A stretch of DNA of 26,330 bases from an uncultured Treponema sp. (GCA_905373565.1 CAJPTT010000002.1:1-26330); one strand, 5' to 3'; shown: positions 13,526-22,332, counted from the stretch's first letter. The notes: generated by a model from the letters alone, not told the origin. Numbers and translations: made by a program.

Positions 13526-16500
13526 TTTATACCTCCCTCTTTTGACCATTTTTCCAGTAGTTCCGTTTTACCAAGTTCGTTATGCAAGTAATCGGTGATG
13601 ATACACTGCCGGATATCCTTGCTGAGCTGTTCTTCCGAATTGAGGTGCAGAATCCGCAGTATTGTCTCATCTACATCACGCGACCATTGTTCTTCATCAT
13701 CAGTGCGGGAAAACGATTCGGTAAATGCTTGTTTTATCTCCGGAAATAGGGCAGAAATAATCGGAGCTATTTTGGTGAAGCGGGGCATTTTCGGCGGTTC
13801 GTCTATGTATTTTTGCAACTGCACAACCGCAACAGCACGGATATTCAGATGACGGATTATTTCCGTAAGGCGTGTTTTTTCAGCAGGACTGATAGAATCA
13901 GGATTGCAGAGAAAATGGGCAACGGACAAGCGTTCCGTATATATCTGAGGTTGTTTTTCTTCTGGCGGCTTTGTGTATGCATAATGCTGTTCTGCAGTAC
14001 GATGATGTGCAACCTTGCACAACACCGGTTCAATCCAATCATTCTGATACACTGCAGCGACACCGAGGGGTAATTTGCTGAGTTCAATAATTTGATCGTC
14101 ATTCAGTCCTGCGGCTTTTCCAACCAATTCGCGGTCGGAAAGATCGGGCAGGCGCATAATGACTTTGGTATTGGTATTACGGATAACCGCCATATCCAAA
14201 AGTCCGGGAGCCTGGTCTGCAATGATAAAACCTTCGCCATAAGTGCGCATTTCTGCAATGGCATTCCCGAGCATTTCTACCGATTTACCCAAAAGATTTG
14301 CCGATTCGTTTGATTGTTCCATAGCGATACGCTTGAGCAAATGGTGCGCTTCTTCCAAGACGGTTACGTGCATTAAATCGGCATTCAATCTGCCGGATGT
14401 CATACGATATTCCTGCAGCTGCATGACCAGTATGCCCATTATAAGCGACTTTGTTTCCGTCGATCCGACTCGGCTTAAATCGACAATCACATTCTTATCA
14501 AAAAGATCGGAATCTGTGATAGCATCATTGGTAAAGATAAGCCCGTTTAATCCATTGGTCAGCGAGCGTAAGCGGGTAATAAGCGATCCCTTGTATGCAC
14601 CTTTATTTTCCGCATCATAATCAGAACTATCGATAATAATGCGAACATTACGGACAACATCGGCAAAAGACGGATACAAATTTTCTCCATAGGGATTTTT
14701 TGATTCCGTTAAATCCCATCCTGCATCCTGATATGAACGCTCCACCGCTTCTTTTAATACGGCCGGCATAGCCGCATACATCGGCCAGCACACATTAAAA
14801 ATTTCAACCAGCCGATCAAGGTGTTCCAAGATATGAATTCCCTTTGGAAACTTAAAAGGGTTAACACGCAACAGCGGAGTTAATGCAGGATTCGTACCGT
14901 ACACGGCAACACCATCTTGCATACCGAAAATATGTTTGTATTCACCCTTTGCCGGTTCAATAACTAAAAACGTACACCCGCTTTTTTTAGCTTCTGTGAG
15001 TATTTGATAAATGGTATTCGATTTACCGCTTCCGGTTGAACCGGTGATAAAGGTGTGAGATGCAAGGCTGTTGGTGTTAAGACAAACGATCTTGTTTTCT
15101 TCCTTTCCAATGTGGTATACCGTACCAAGTTTACAATTGATTCCATTATCCGTTACACTTGATACCACCTCACGACCGAAAGAGGCAACGGTTCTTACAG
15201 GAAGCCCCGCTACACTTTTTTCAGGGAAGCCTGCGTGAATAGCCAGTTCTTTTGTGCTGATAAATGAAGCAGCAGGCATTTCAGAACCGTTTACATCCAC
15301 AATAGGATGCAGCATTTTCTTTAGATAGTCAGCCACCTGTACAAGATTACTTCCAGACCATTGCGTAATAGCGCCGGTTTCGAGATATGAGTCTTCACCG
15401 CGAATAACCGAATAATATGCAGCTGCCGCCATCTCTGAAACGATAGGAGTATCTGCAATACAATAGGCAGCACATGACCACATACCGACACTACCGGCTG
15501 TATCAATACGTTCAAGCTGTGCATCTATCGTGTCCATCATCTTTTTTACTGCTTTATTTTCGAAAGAAATTTGCAGTGTACGGCTTGCCCCTGTTCCTTT
15601 TGTTGTTGCATCACTTTTTGTTTCAGAAACACCTTTACTCGTTCCTTCTGTTGTGCCATAGGCATTGCTTCTGCTTGAATTGGTTCCTTCGATGGAACTT
15701 ATGCCGGAAGTATGGGATTTGTTAAAACCTGCATTACCGAAGATTCCTACAGGCGGAATCATGCCGCCCAACCCCAAACCTATGGAAAATCCTTTTGTAC
15801 CGGATTCTGTGTGTGTGGTTGAATAAGTTCTTCCCTCCGTTTGTGTGATGGTATTAGTAATGCTGTGGTTGATAGTATCGGTAATACCGTGTGAATAAGT
15901 TGCGGTAACGCTTTCACTTTCATTCTCTCCATAGGTCAATACCGTATTTTCAAAAGGTTTAATTGCAGAATATAAATTCTCATACCCCCGCTTTATTGTC
16001 TGTACTTCACTTGTAGGAATCGGTTCGGCAATCAATAGCAGCGAGTAGCGCTCTCCCCGCATTGCATCAATAACTTTTTCTATTCCTTGCACAAATTTTT
16101 GCTCTTGAGTTTCTTGTTCTGCACGGAGTCCTGCAATACCGGTAATACTTGCGATACTTTTCTGTTGCCCGGCATTTAATTTATTGACAGCAAAAACATC
16201 TTCCGACACCTGTTCAATATCCGATTTTGATAGTATACACTGCGAATAATTAGTAGGCACTGCTGTATCTTTATAAGTCTTAAACGATATACCGGGAAAA
16301 TTTGCACAGAGACTCTTATATAGTATCTCATGTGCTTCTGCTGGATTTTTCTTTATAGAACGAACGCCGATATAGTAGTCTATTTCTGTACTGCTGCTGT
16401 TAATAAGTACGACAAGGGAAGCACCGACTGCAGCAACCGATTGAAATACACTGACTAATTTGTCGCGGGTATTCTCCGTCTTATCGAATACGAATTGCTC

Positions 16501-16674
16501 TAATTTATAAAATCGCGCAATTTTATTCAGTTCAATATTCCGTATTGTTTCGGCAACCGGAATCACTTCATAGTTTGCCAGCTGTGCAAGATATTTTTTT
16601 TGTACAATGATATCTGCTTTATTCATTGAAGCAATCAAATGTTCTTTTTTTCGGACATCTAATTGAGTTTCCAT
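13522..16674 (-). CDS. HerA/VirB4-like P-loop ATPase (DUF87 type) with Ser/Thr/Gly-rich insert
   Basis: A 1050-aa protein. The ATPase core occupies about 500-890: Walker A GSTGSGKSN at 545-553, FLVIEPAKGEYKHIFG at 569-584, NVIVDLSRVGS at 728-738, Walker B with catalytic acids in VTVLEEAHHLL (770-780), and sensor-like IIADQAPG at 817-824. This order is typical of HerA/VirB4/TraC-type hexameric motors that pump DNA or protein. The N-terminal 250 residues are of no family I recognise. Residues 251-370 are rich in Ser, Thr and Gly, with a glycine-rich hydrophobic segment (GFSIGLGLGGMIPPVG, 295-310). About 160 residues follow the core. No signal peptide is seen. A strong Shine-Dalgarno (AGGAGG) precedes the ATG. 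It shares its stop (TTGA) with the nuclease-like gene. Confidence 0.88.
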   Translation of the reverse strand: METQLDVRKKEHLIASMNKADIIVQKKYLAQLANYEVIPVAETIRNIELNKIARFYKLEQFVFDKTENTRDKLVSVFQSVAAVGASLVVLINSSSTEIDYYIGVRSIKKNPAEAHEILYKSLCANFPGISFKTYKDTAVPTNYSQCILSKSDIEQVSEDVFAVNKLNAGQQKSIASITGIAGLRAEQETQEQKFVQGIEKVIDAMRGERYSLLLIAEPIPTSEVQTIKRGYENLYSAIKPFENTVLTYGENESESVTATYSHGITDTINHSITNTITQTEGRTYSTTHTESGTKGFSIGLGLGGMIPPVGIFGNAGFNKSHTSGISSIEGTNSSRSNAYGTTEGTSKGVSETKSDATTKGTGASRTLQISFENKAVKKMMDTIDAQLERIDTAGSVGMWSCAAYCIADTPIVSEMAAAAYYSVIRGEDSYLETGAITQWSGSNLVQVADYLKKMLHPIVDVNGSEMPAASFISTKELAIHAGFPEKSVAGLPVRTVASFGREVVSSVTDNGINCKLGTVYHIGKEENKIVCLNTNSLASHTFITGSTGSGKSNTIYQILTEAKKSGCTFLVIEPAKGEYKHIFGMQDGVAVYGTNPALTPLLRVNPFKFPKGIHILEHLDRLVEIFNVCWPMYAAMPAVLKEAVERSYQDAGWDLTESKNPYGENLYPSFADVVRNVRIIIDSSDYDAENKGAYKGSLITRLRSLTNGLNGLIFTNDAITDSDLFDKNVIVDLSRVGSTETKSLIMGILVMQLQEYRMTSGRLNADLMHVTVLEEAHHLLKRIAMEQSNESANLLGKSVEMLGNAIAEMRTYGEGFIIADQAPGLLDMAVIRNTNTKVIMRLPDLSDRELVGKAAGLNDDQIIELSKLPLGVAAVYQNDWIEPVLCKVAHHRTAEQHYAYTKPPEEKQPQIYTERLSVAHFLCNPDSISPAEKTRLTEIIRHLNIRAVAVVQLQKYIDEPPKMPRFTKIAPIISALFPEIKQAFTESFSRTDDEEQWSRDVDETILRILHLNSEEQLSKDIRQCIITDYLHNELGKTELLEKWSKEGGIN

Positions 16675-16700
16675 ATTATCCCTCCTCGTATAAAATAGAC

Positions 16701-16908
16701 CTATAGTTGATTTAATTCATTTACTCTATCAAACAGCGATGTCTGATTAGTCTCTAACTCAAGATGCGACTGTTTCCCTACGTTGTGTAGTTTTTTTTGT
16801 AAATGAATATTTAGTTTAACATCCCTCGATTGCGATACATGGGGTGACTTTCCCTGTGTTTTAGCATCTACATCCCGTATATCATTCTCTTCTTCTACGC
16901 AGCTGACA
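16701..16908 (-). other. Coding-like tail in the +1 frame after the small tail-anchored gene
   Basis: Directly after the stop of the 160-aa gene, the +1 frame stays open to a TAG at 16701-16703 and reads like protein (69 residues from DVSCVEEEN to DRVNELNQL, rich in Gln, Glu and Leu). No usable ATG or GTG with a ribosome site lies in this frame. It could be joined to the upstream gene by losing one A in the A10 tract, or by +1 frameshift at the terminal AAG-TGA. Either route gives a 229-aa product. It would also shrink the only large gap in the operon to 26 nt. Confidence 0.4.
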
Positions 16909-17391
16909 TCACTTCCTGTTGAACAATAAGGCGAGTAGGACAACGGCTGCTGCCGCGACGATGACTGCAATGGTTGTTCCTGTGCTTGTTTTTTTCTGCC
17001 GGTATTGGTTCGTCGTTGCAGGGCGGGTTGTGGGCAGTACATAGTCTCCTGATTTTTTTTTTGCATTATCTTGTATTCGTTCAGGAAACAGATAATTTGC
17101 AACTTCAATCATGTGTTCAATGCGCTTTTTTGAAAACTTCATTTGCATTTCACTACCTAATTCCGTCCAGTATGCTGGTGTCCATTCGGTTTTTAACTGC
17201 TTAAACTCTTCATCGGAATCAGGCATATACAATTCATTTTCGGTAATACCGTTCGCTAAGCAGTATGTTACATACGCCTGAATTTCATTACCGGACGGCT
17301 GCCGTGCAATTAATGTAAAAAATCGGCTATACACTGCCGAAATCTTTTTTTCCCGTACGGCTTCTTTGAATCCCTCACTAATGATATACAT
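16909..17391 (-). CDS. Small protein of unknown family with C-terminal membrane anchor
   Basis: I do not recognise this 160-aa protein. Residues 1-108 form a soluble, mostly helical-looking domain (SAVYSRFFTLIARQPSGNEIQAYVTY, TPAYWTELGSEMQMKFSKKRIEHMIEVANYLFPE). A Lys/Thr/Gln-rich linker (111-137) leads to one strong hydrophobic helix (about 139-157) and a short Asn-Arg-Lys end, which fits a tail-anchored membrane protein facing the cytosol. AAGGAGG precedes the ATG. It lies 16 nt after the large dynamin gene and before the HerA-like ATPase, so it may anchor one of these at the membrane (inference). An A10 tract follows codon 109-110 (17053-17062) and could cause slippage into another frame. 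Confidence 0.75.
   Translation of the reverse strand: MYIISEGFKEAVREKKISAVYSRFFTLIARQPSGNEIQAYVTYCLANGITENELYMPDSDEEFKQLKTEWTPAYWTELGSEMQMKFSKKRIEHMIEVANYLFPERIQDNAKKKSGDYVLPTTRPATTNQYRQKKTSTGTTIAVIVAAAAVVLLALLFNRK
17053..17062 (-). repeat. A10 homopolymer tract within the small membrane-protein gene
   Basis: Ten consecutive A on the coding strand (GC-A10-TC) encode Ala-Lys-Lys-Lys-Ser. Loss of one A gives an alternative 119-residue C-terminus without the membrane helix, ending at 16701. Such tracts are frequent sites of replication or transcription slippage. Confidence 0.9.
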
Positions 17392-17407
17392 ATAATCCTC
17401 CTTCTAT

Positions 17408-19675
17408 TTATATGGCCAAGACGTTCTGTAATCTGTCATTAAATTGTTCAATCCATTGCAAACGCAGTTCTCCTGTTTTTACTTTAGCTATCAGTTCCCG
17501 TTCATCACCTAATAAGTTACGCTGTTTTATAATTTCTGCATTCATTATCTCATCAAGTTTTGTCAACTCTCCCTTGAAGAAGGTTTTAAAGTCTTCTACT
17601 TGTGATGATGCATAATCTTGAATATCTTCCAACCTTTCATCGAACTCCTGTATGATATCGCCGATAATTTTGTCATGCAGCTGTTTATATTTAACAGAAG
17701 TACGTTCTTCATAAACATCTCGTGTATAGTAGCTATCTTGAAACCATGTCCATGGTTTGTACCATTTTTTATTTTCGTTTTTGATCTGTCTTGTACCTAC
17801 TTTTACCTTTTCTGTTTCGCTAAACTCATTCAATAAAGCATCTTCATTAATTGACGTTGATATCATCGCTGAAAGGGAGACTTGTTCTGTATCAAAATCT
17901 CCGACATTGACCAGTTCTGAAACATATTTTTTGTATTCTGCAATAATGCCCTTTGCAGTATCTACTACGGAATCCTGTATTGCTTTTTCCAAATCACTTC
18001 TCAATTTAGGTTTGTATTGTTCAAGCTTTCGTTTAATATTTTCTATGAGTGTCAAAGCGGCGCTTACATCAATTTCATTGGTTACTGATGTATTTTCAAA
18101 GTATGTTAATAAATCCTGTCTTATTAGTTTTACTTTTTCGTTTAAGGTACCTGTTATTGATAGCCTGTTAATCTTCTGCCGATAGATTTGACCGTGTTGA
18201 CCTCTTTGCATCCTATCTTCTACCTCTTTGAGTGCCTCAATAGTTTTTTCCCTATCTTCCCTATTTTTTTCAAGGTATATGATACTTTTATCGTTTTTTT
18301 GCTCTTTCTGAATGCGTTTAGTAAGAGTTTCTACTGCTTTTTTTACTTTGGCACTGATAGCATATTTTTCGATATATTCATTAATTGCAATTTCTACGGC
18401 CGGTACTCCGCTATATATCTCTGCCAAGGATTCGTTATCTCCGGATTCTTGTGCAGCTTTGATTAAAGCATCTTGTTTCTGCTTACCTGAAAAAGATAAC
18501 GGAGCAAGGCGTGAAAACTGTCTCTTCTCGTCACTTATCGTCCGTTTTACTTTCGAATCTAAAAAATCTTCTTCATCAATAGATATGGGCATGTTATTTT
18601 TTTTCATACGGATGATTTTTGCAAGCTCTGCTGAAATAGGGAATATTTGAGGATCAAATATATCATGTTTCGCCAAGTACTCTTTTAAATCGTCAATTAT
18701 TTTTTCAAGTGATTCCTTGTGAGGTTGAATCACATCAGCTTTATTCAATACAAATAGGAACCGATCTTTTGATTGTGTTCCGGGATCCTTAATTTTTTTT
18801 GAAACGGCACTGAGTAAAGTTGCATCATCATTTATCCGCAACTGCTCAGCATTAAACACATACAAAATCATTGGCTTAAAATCGGAATCTACGAGGTCGT
18901 ATGTACGTTTCTTGTGTTCCTCTGTTGCACTGTTATTCGGACCAGGCGTATCATTTAACACCACATCCATACCGAATTCATAAATATTCGGTATATCACC
19001 GTATAGCTCAATAACAGAAAGGTCTTGATTCGCATTCAGCTTTTCTAATGTATCAAGTGTTGCACTATTGGAATCTTCTATAATGTTTCCATCATTGTCG
19101 TATGCTTTAACAGAAAAGTGTTTTTGAGAATCTCTGTTATGAATTTTTGCTACAATAGCTGTAGTTGCTTCATGCCGCGAAGGTAATAACTCTTGTCCCA
19201 GCATAGCATTTATTAGTGTTGATTTTCCGCTGCTCACAGTTGCAATAATCCCGATATCCTCAGTAGCGCTCAATGCATATTCGAAATTCTTGCGTAGCTC
19301 CGGTTTCTTTAAACTTTCATACGGCGATTCTTTTTGCATATCATCAAACAAATTACGCAAATCTTGTATTCGATGCTCTGAAGATTTTCCTTCTTTTATT
19401 ATCAGATGTACTTGCTTATGTGTATGGTTTTGTAAAAATTCATCGCAAGCAGTTTGCATATCTTTACAATCTGCAGGATGTCCTAAAAATTCTATTTCAT
19501 AGCTATCGTCATTTTCCAGGATATCCAATTCATCAAAAAAATATCTGATCCAGTCCTGCAAGCGGGATAATCCGCTTTCAGTTCCCCAGCATTTTTGTAA
19601 AACAGCAGGGCTCCCATTAATTTTACAAATTGTTTTACCGGAAAAAGGGTTGTGTTCCAAATAAACCTGTGTCAT
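17408..19675 (-). CDS. Large bacterial dynamin-like GTPase
   Basis: A 755-aa protein with a dynamin-type GTPase domain: G1 ATVSSGKST at 145-153, Thr171/Thr172 in the switch I region (EATTAIVAKI), G3 NDTPGPNN at 241-248, G4 NKAD at 311-314 and SAE at 348-350. Residues 1-100 form an extra N-terminal domain I do not recognise. From about 430 on it is long, charged and helical with coiled-coil character, as in dynamin stalks. An aromatic patch, KKWYKPWTWFQDSYY, in the last quarter is a good candidate for the membrane-touching paddle. Members of this family remodel membranes. LeoA-type proteins have been tied to toxin release and others to phage resistance. It starts in an ATGA overlap with the second GTPase gene, with GGAGG upstream. 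Confidence 0.87.
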   Translation of the reverse strand: MTQVYLEHNPFSGKTICKINGSPAVLQKCWGTESGLSRLQDWIRYFFDELDILENDDSYEIEFLGHPADCKDMQTACDEFLQNHTHKQVHLIIKEGKSSEHRIQDLRNLFDDMQKESPYESLKKPELRKNFEYALSATEDIGIIATVSSGKSTLINAMLGQELLPSRHEATTAIVAKIHNRDSQKHFSVKAYDNDGNIIEDSNSATLDTLEKLNANQDLSVIELYGDIPNIYEFGMDVVLNDTPGPNNSATEEHKKRTYDLVDSDFKPMILYVFNAEQLRINDDATLLSAVSKKIKDPGTQSKDRFLFVLNKADVIQPHKESLEKIIDDLKEYLAKHDIFDPQIFPISAELAKIIRMKKNNMPISIDEEDFLDSKVKRTISDEKRQFSRLAPLSFSGKQKQDALIKAAQESGDNESLAEIYSGVPAVEIAINEYIEKYAISAKVKKAVETLTKRIQKEQKNDKSIIYLEKNREDREKTIEALKEVEDRMQRGQHGQIYRQKINRLSITGTLNEKVKLIRQDLLTYFENTSVTNEIDVSAALTLIENIKRKLEQYKPKLRSDLEKAIQDSVVDTAKGIIAEYKKYVSELVNVGDFDTEQVSLSAMISTSINEDALLNEFSETEKVKVGTRQIKNENKKWYKPWTWFQDSYYTRDVYEERTSVKYKQLHDKIIGDIIQEFDERLEDIQDYASSQVEDFKTFFKGELTKLDEIMNAEIIKQRNLLGDERELIAKVKTGELRLQWIEQFNDRLQNVLAI

Positions 19676-21192
19676 TTTAATCCTCCATTGTGATTAATTA
19701 TTTGAGTATCTATAAAGTGTTCAATATTGATAAAACCAGTGTTATATAATGCTTGCTCAACATCACATGAAAAATATTCTTGTTCATCAATTACTACTTT
19801 TTTTTCAACTGAATACGTACGTGAAAAACATTGTGATTTTTTTATTCCGATAGGATTAGCAAGTTGTTTCTTAGCGTATTTCCGGAACAATATTCTAAAG
19901 CTATCTATTTCATCTTCAGTAAATATTTCATGTTTTCCTGCCAGCACCATCTTGAATAAACGGGCAGCCTTTGCAGAGGTGGAAATAATTATTGCATTAT
20001 CAAATCTGTGATATGCTAAATTATTTTTAATTTTTTCTAAGGCATCCGACAACGATTCTTTTTCAGCATTAAATATATCTATTTTATTGACAATAAAAAC
20101 AATTTTTACTGCTGTATTTTTTTTCTGAATTTGATGTATCTGATTCAATACGGCGTCTTCATCATTAGTTCCAATATATGCTGCATTTAATACGCATAAC
20201 AGGATATTAATCTTTGTATTTTGTAAAAAATCTATAGTTATTTTCTTATGCGTCTGATCTCCAGAAAAATTGGTTCCCGGCGTATCATGTACAGCAACAA
20301 TCTTTTTGCTATTTGTAATATTATCTAAGTTCCCTTCAAGAATAATACGGTCAAAATCGGTGTTACCGTTCCACTCGATTAAATCTGTGTTACTGAGATT
20401 ATTGGAAATACGTTTCAATTTTCCGTTGTGTAATGCAATACCGGTAACACGGTTGTACAAATCATTGTCGTATACGGATGTAATTTTAGCAGTGCATGCC
20501 GTATTTGCCTCAGGAAATATTTCATTTCCTAACAGTGCATTTACAAAAGTAGACTTTCCGGCGCTCATAGTAGCGATAATAGAAATATTAAACACAGCCA
20601 GCGTTTCATAGTTAATAATAGCAATTAGATGCTGAGTAATTCTATCGATTGTTTGCCGTATATAAATATCTTGTGTTGTTTGTATGTGAGCTTGTAAAAG
20701 TTGTGTTTGTTTTGCGCATAAAAGTTCTCTATACCGGTTAAACCATTCTTGCATATTTTTATCTGTTAGGCATTGATTAACGATAGCGGTACAAAGGCTA
20801 TCGACATTTTTATTTTTCTCCATATTAATGAGATAACATGCCTCAATAATAAGCAGATAGATATATCGATGTTTATAAATCGGTGTTTTAAAATATCCTA
20901 AGAAACCACGCTGCCGTTTTATATCGGCTTTAGAAAGAATCTTGATACAGTCATCAATGCTTTGTTCCGGAAACGATTCGGGCAGATTAAACAGTGTTTT
21001 TAATTCGTTAAAAAATACCGTATAACCTTCCATATTATTTATATCGTTTGTCAATGTTTTTAATGCAGTGTAATATACCTGCCGGTATCTGAGCGGTGCA
21101 TCGCAAACAATATGCTGCGGATCATATAGGCGGAACAATCTAAAAGGAGTAAATCCGTTGTTTTGTATATTTCCGTCTTTTTTTCGTATCAT
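19672..21192 (-). CDS. Second, shorter dynamin-like GTPase
   Basis: A 506-aa protein with a GTPase core at about 200-430: G1 ATMSAGKST at 207-215, CTAKITSVY as switch I, G3 HDTPGTNF at 302-309, G4 NKID at 369-372 and STSA as a G5 candidate. About 195 residues of helical sequence precede it, and only a short tail follows, so it lacks the long stalk of its partner. Bacterial dynamin-like proteins often occur as such unequal tandem pairs that assemble together, which is the likely arrangement here. It overlaps the next gene by ATGA and lies 50 nt after the WYL regulator. The DNA is strongly A+T rich compared with the housekeeping genes in this window. Functional partner and membrane target are unknown. 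Confidence 0.85.
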   Translation of the reverse strand: MIRKKDGNIQNNGFTPFRLFRLYDPQHIVCDAPLRYRQVYYTALKTLTNDINNMEGYTVFFNELKTLFNLPESFPEQSIDDCIKILSKADIKRQRGFLGYFKTPIYKHRYIYLLIIEACYLINMEKNKNVDSLCTAIVNQCLTDKNMQEWFNRYRELLCAKQTQLLQAHIQTTQDIYIRQTIDRITQHLIAIINYETLAVFNISIIATMSAGKSTFVNALLGNEIFPEANTACTAKITSVYDNDLYNRVTGIALHNGKLKRISNNLSNTDLIEWNGNTDFDRIILEGNLDNITNSKKIVAVHDTPGTNFSGDQTHKKITIDFLQNTKINILLCVLNAAYIGTNDEDAVLNQIHQIQKKNTAVKIVFIVNKIDIFNAEKESLSDALEKIKNNLAYHRFDNAIIISTSAKAARLFKMVLAGKHEIFTEDEIDSFRILFRKYAKKQLANPIGIKKSQCFSRTYSVEKKVVIDEQEYFSCDVEQALYNTGFINIEHFIDTQIINHNGGLK

Positions 21193-21242
21193 TTAACATA
21201 TCCTCGTATAACATAATTATAAATTGAAACCACAGGGAACTA

Positions 21243-22262
21243 TTACGCTTTAAAGTGTCCTTGTCCCCTTCCTTCTCCTTCATACATCTCTCGCATCCTC
21301 TCTATCTCCTCCCTCACCGCGTGAGCAAGTTCCGGCGGATCCAATACCCGTACCGTTGCCCCCTGCCCAAGCACAAACCGTTTTATCTCTTCAAACTGCG
21401 TTGTCTTAAAGCTCACCTCAACGGACTTATCGTCATATACCCGCACCGTCTGCTCTTCGTTCCAGATATGCTCCTCGGCAAACACTCCGACCGAAGAAGA
21501 AAAGAGCAACCGTACCGTAAACGGTTCCCGTCGGTTGAGCCACACCCCGACATTTTTATCAATGTATTGCTCCACCGTAAAACCTGTAGGCAGTTCAAAC
21601 GGCTTATCTTTCAGTACCTCAATCCCGCTCATCCTACTGAATGAAAAAATCCGCTCTTCGTTTTTATCGACACAGCGTCCAATCACATACCACGCGCCAC
21701 GTTGACATACGATATGATACGGCTCGCACATTCGCGTTGCCGGTTCCGGTTGCATTAAGCTGCGATACCGAAATCGGATTGCCCGCCGTGTTTTTACGCC
21801 GGTAAATACCGCGTCAAAAGTCTCCGGACGAATTGCAGGGGATGGTTCCGGGATAAACGTAACAGTATCATCCAGCCATAGCGTATTCACCGAAACTGCA
21901 TCGTCAGGCAGAAGCTCCGTCAATTTTGCAAACACTGCTTTCAGCCGTCCTTCAATCGGCGTGTTACGGTATTGCCGTAATGCTTTCTCAAATACTGCCG
22001 CCGAAAAAAGCTCTTCATCCGTCAAAAACAAACTCTTTAAAAAGAATGTTTCCTGCGTGTATACATATCCGCATTTGCTATGATCATATTCAATCGGCGC
22101 TTCATACCGATCACGCAAAAATTCAATATCCCGTTCTACAGTTCTCTTACTGACCTCAAATTCTTTTGCAAGGGAGCGTACTGTCGGAAAACGCTTTGCA
22201 CGAATCATCTCATCAATTTTCAACAGCCGCCAAAACTGCACTTTACCTTCTTTTTCGTTCAT
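21243..22262 (-). CDS. WYL-domain transcriptional regulator with N-terminal helix-turn-helix
   Basis: A 339-aa protein. Residues 10-60 form a DeoR-like helix-turn-helix (FPTVRSLAKEFEVSKRTVERDIEFLRDRY). The middle has a WYL domain (AIRFRYRSL through YHIVCQRGAWYVIGRCV and RIFSFSRMSGIEVL), followed by the WYL C-terminal extension (FTVRLLFSSSVG to the end). Such regulators sense a ligand, often nucleotide-like, and many control defence or conflict loci. A GTG at 22322 would add 20 residues, but the ATG at 22262 has AGG seven bases upstream. It is the first gene of the dynamin/HerA operon (50-nt gap), and its base composition is closer to the housekeeping genes than to the dynamin genes. It probably controls this operon and itself. 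Confidence 0.9.
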   Translation of the reverse strand: MNEKEGKVQFWRLLKIDEMIRAKRFPTVRSLAKEFEVSKRTVERDIEFLRDRYEAPIEYDHSKCGYVYTQETFFLKSLFLTDEELFSAAVFEKALRQYRNTPIEGRLKAVFAKLTELLPDDAVSVNTLWLDDTVTFIPEPSPAIRPETFDAVFTGVKTRRAIRFRYRSLMQPEPATRMCEPYHIVCQRGAWYVIGRCVDKNEERIFSFSRMSGIEVLKDKPFELPTGFTVEQYIDKNVGVWLNRREPFTVRLLFSSSVGVFAEEHIWNEEQTVRVYDDKSVEVSFKTTQFEEIKRFVLGQGATVRVLDPPELAHAVREEIERMREMYEGEGRGQGHFKA

Positions 22263-22289
22263 TTCTATGCCTACGTATCTTCTGTATGA

Positions 22290-22332
22290 TGCATATGCAG
22301 TGTAGCATCCCGACACCGACAAATAGTGTCGG
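22290..22332. promoter_or_regulatory. Possible operator sites upstream of the WYL regulator
   Basis: Two palindromes lie 28-70 nt before the WYL start: TGCATATGCA (22290-22299, perfect 10 bp) and CCGACA-AATAG-TGTCGG (22316-22332, perfect 6-bp arms). The second has an extra CCGACA half-site overlapping its left side. They fit a self-regulatory site of the WYL protein. No clear -35/-10 pair could be placed. Confidence 0.4.

Noticed and set aside
13526..13549. ATG at 13549 as start of the nuclease-like protein
   Set aside because: The strong AGGGAGG lies downstream of it and is positioned for the TTG at 13525, which also makes a TTGA overlap with the ATPase stop.
16701..17108. A stand-alone 135-codon gene starting at TTG 17108
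   Set aside because: It overlaps 200 nt of the well-supported 160-aa gene, starts at TTG without a ribosome site, and its first half looks like a shadow frame. Only the part after 16908 seems protein-like, so it is treated as a possible frameshift tail.
12574..22262. Prophage or integrative element carrying the HerA-like gene
   Set aside because: No integrase, relaxase, structural phage gene or flanking direct repeat was found in the window.
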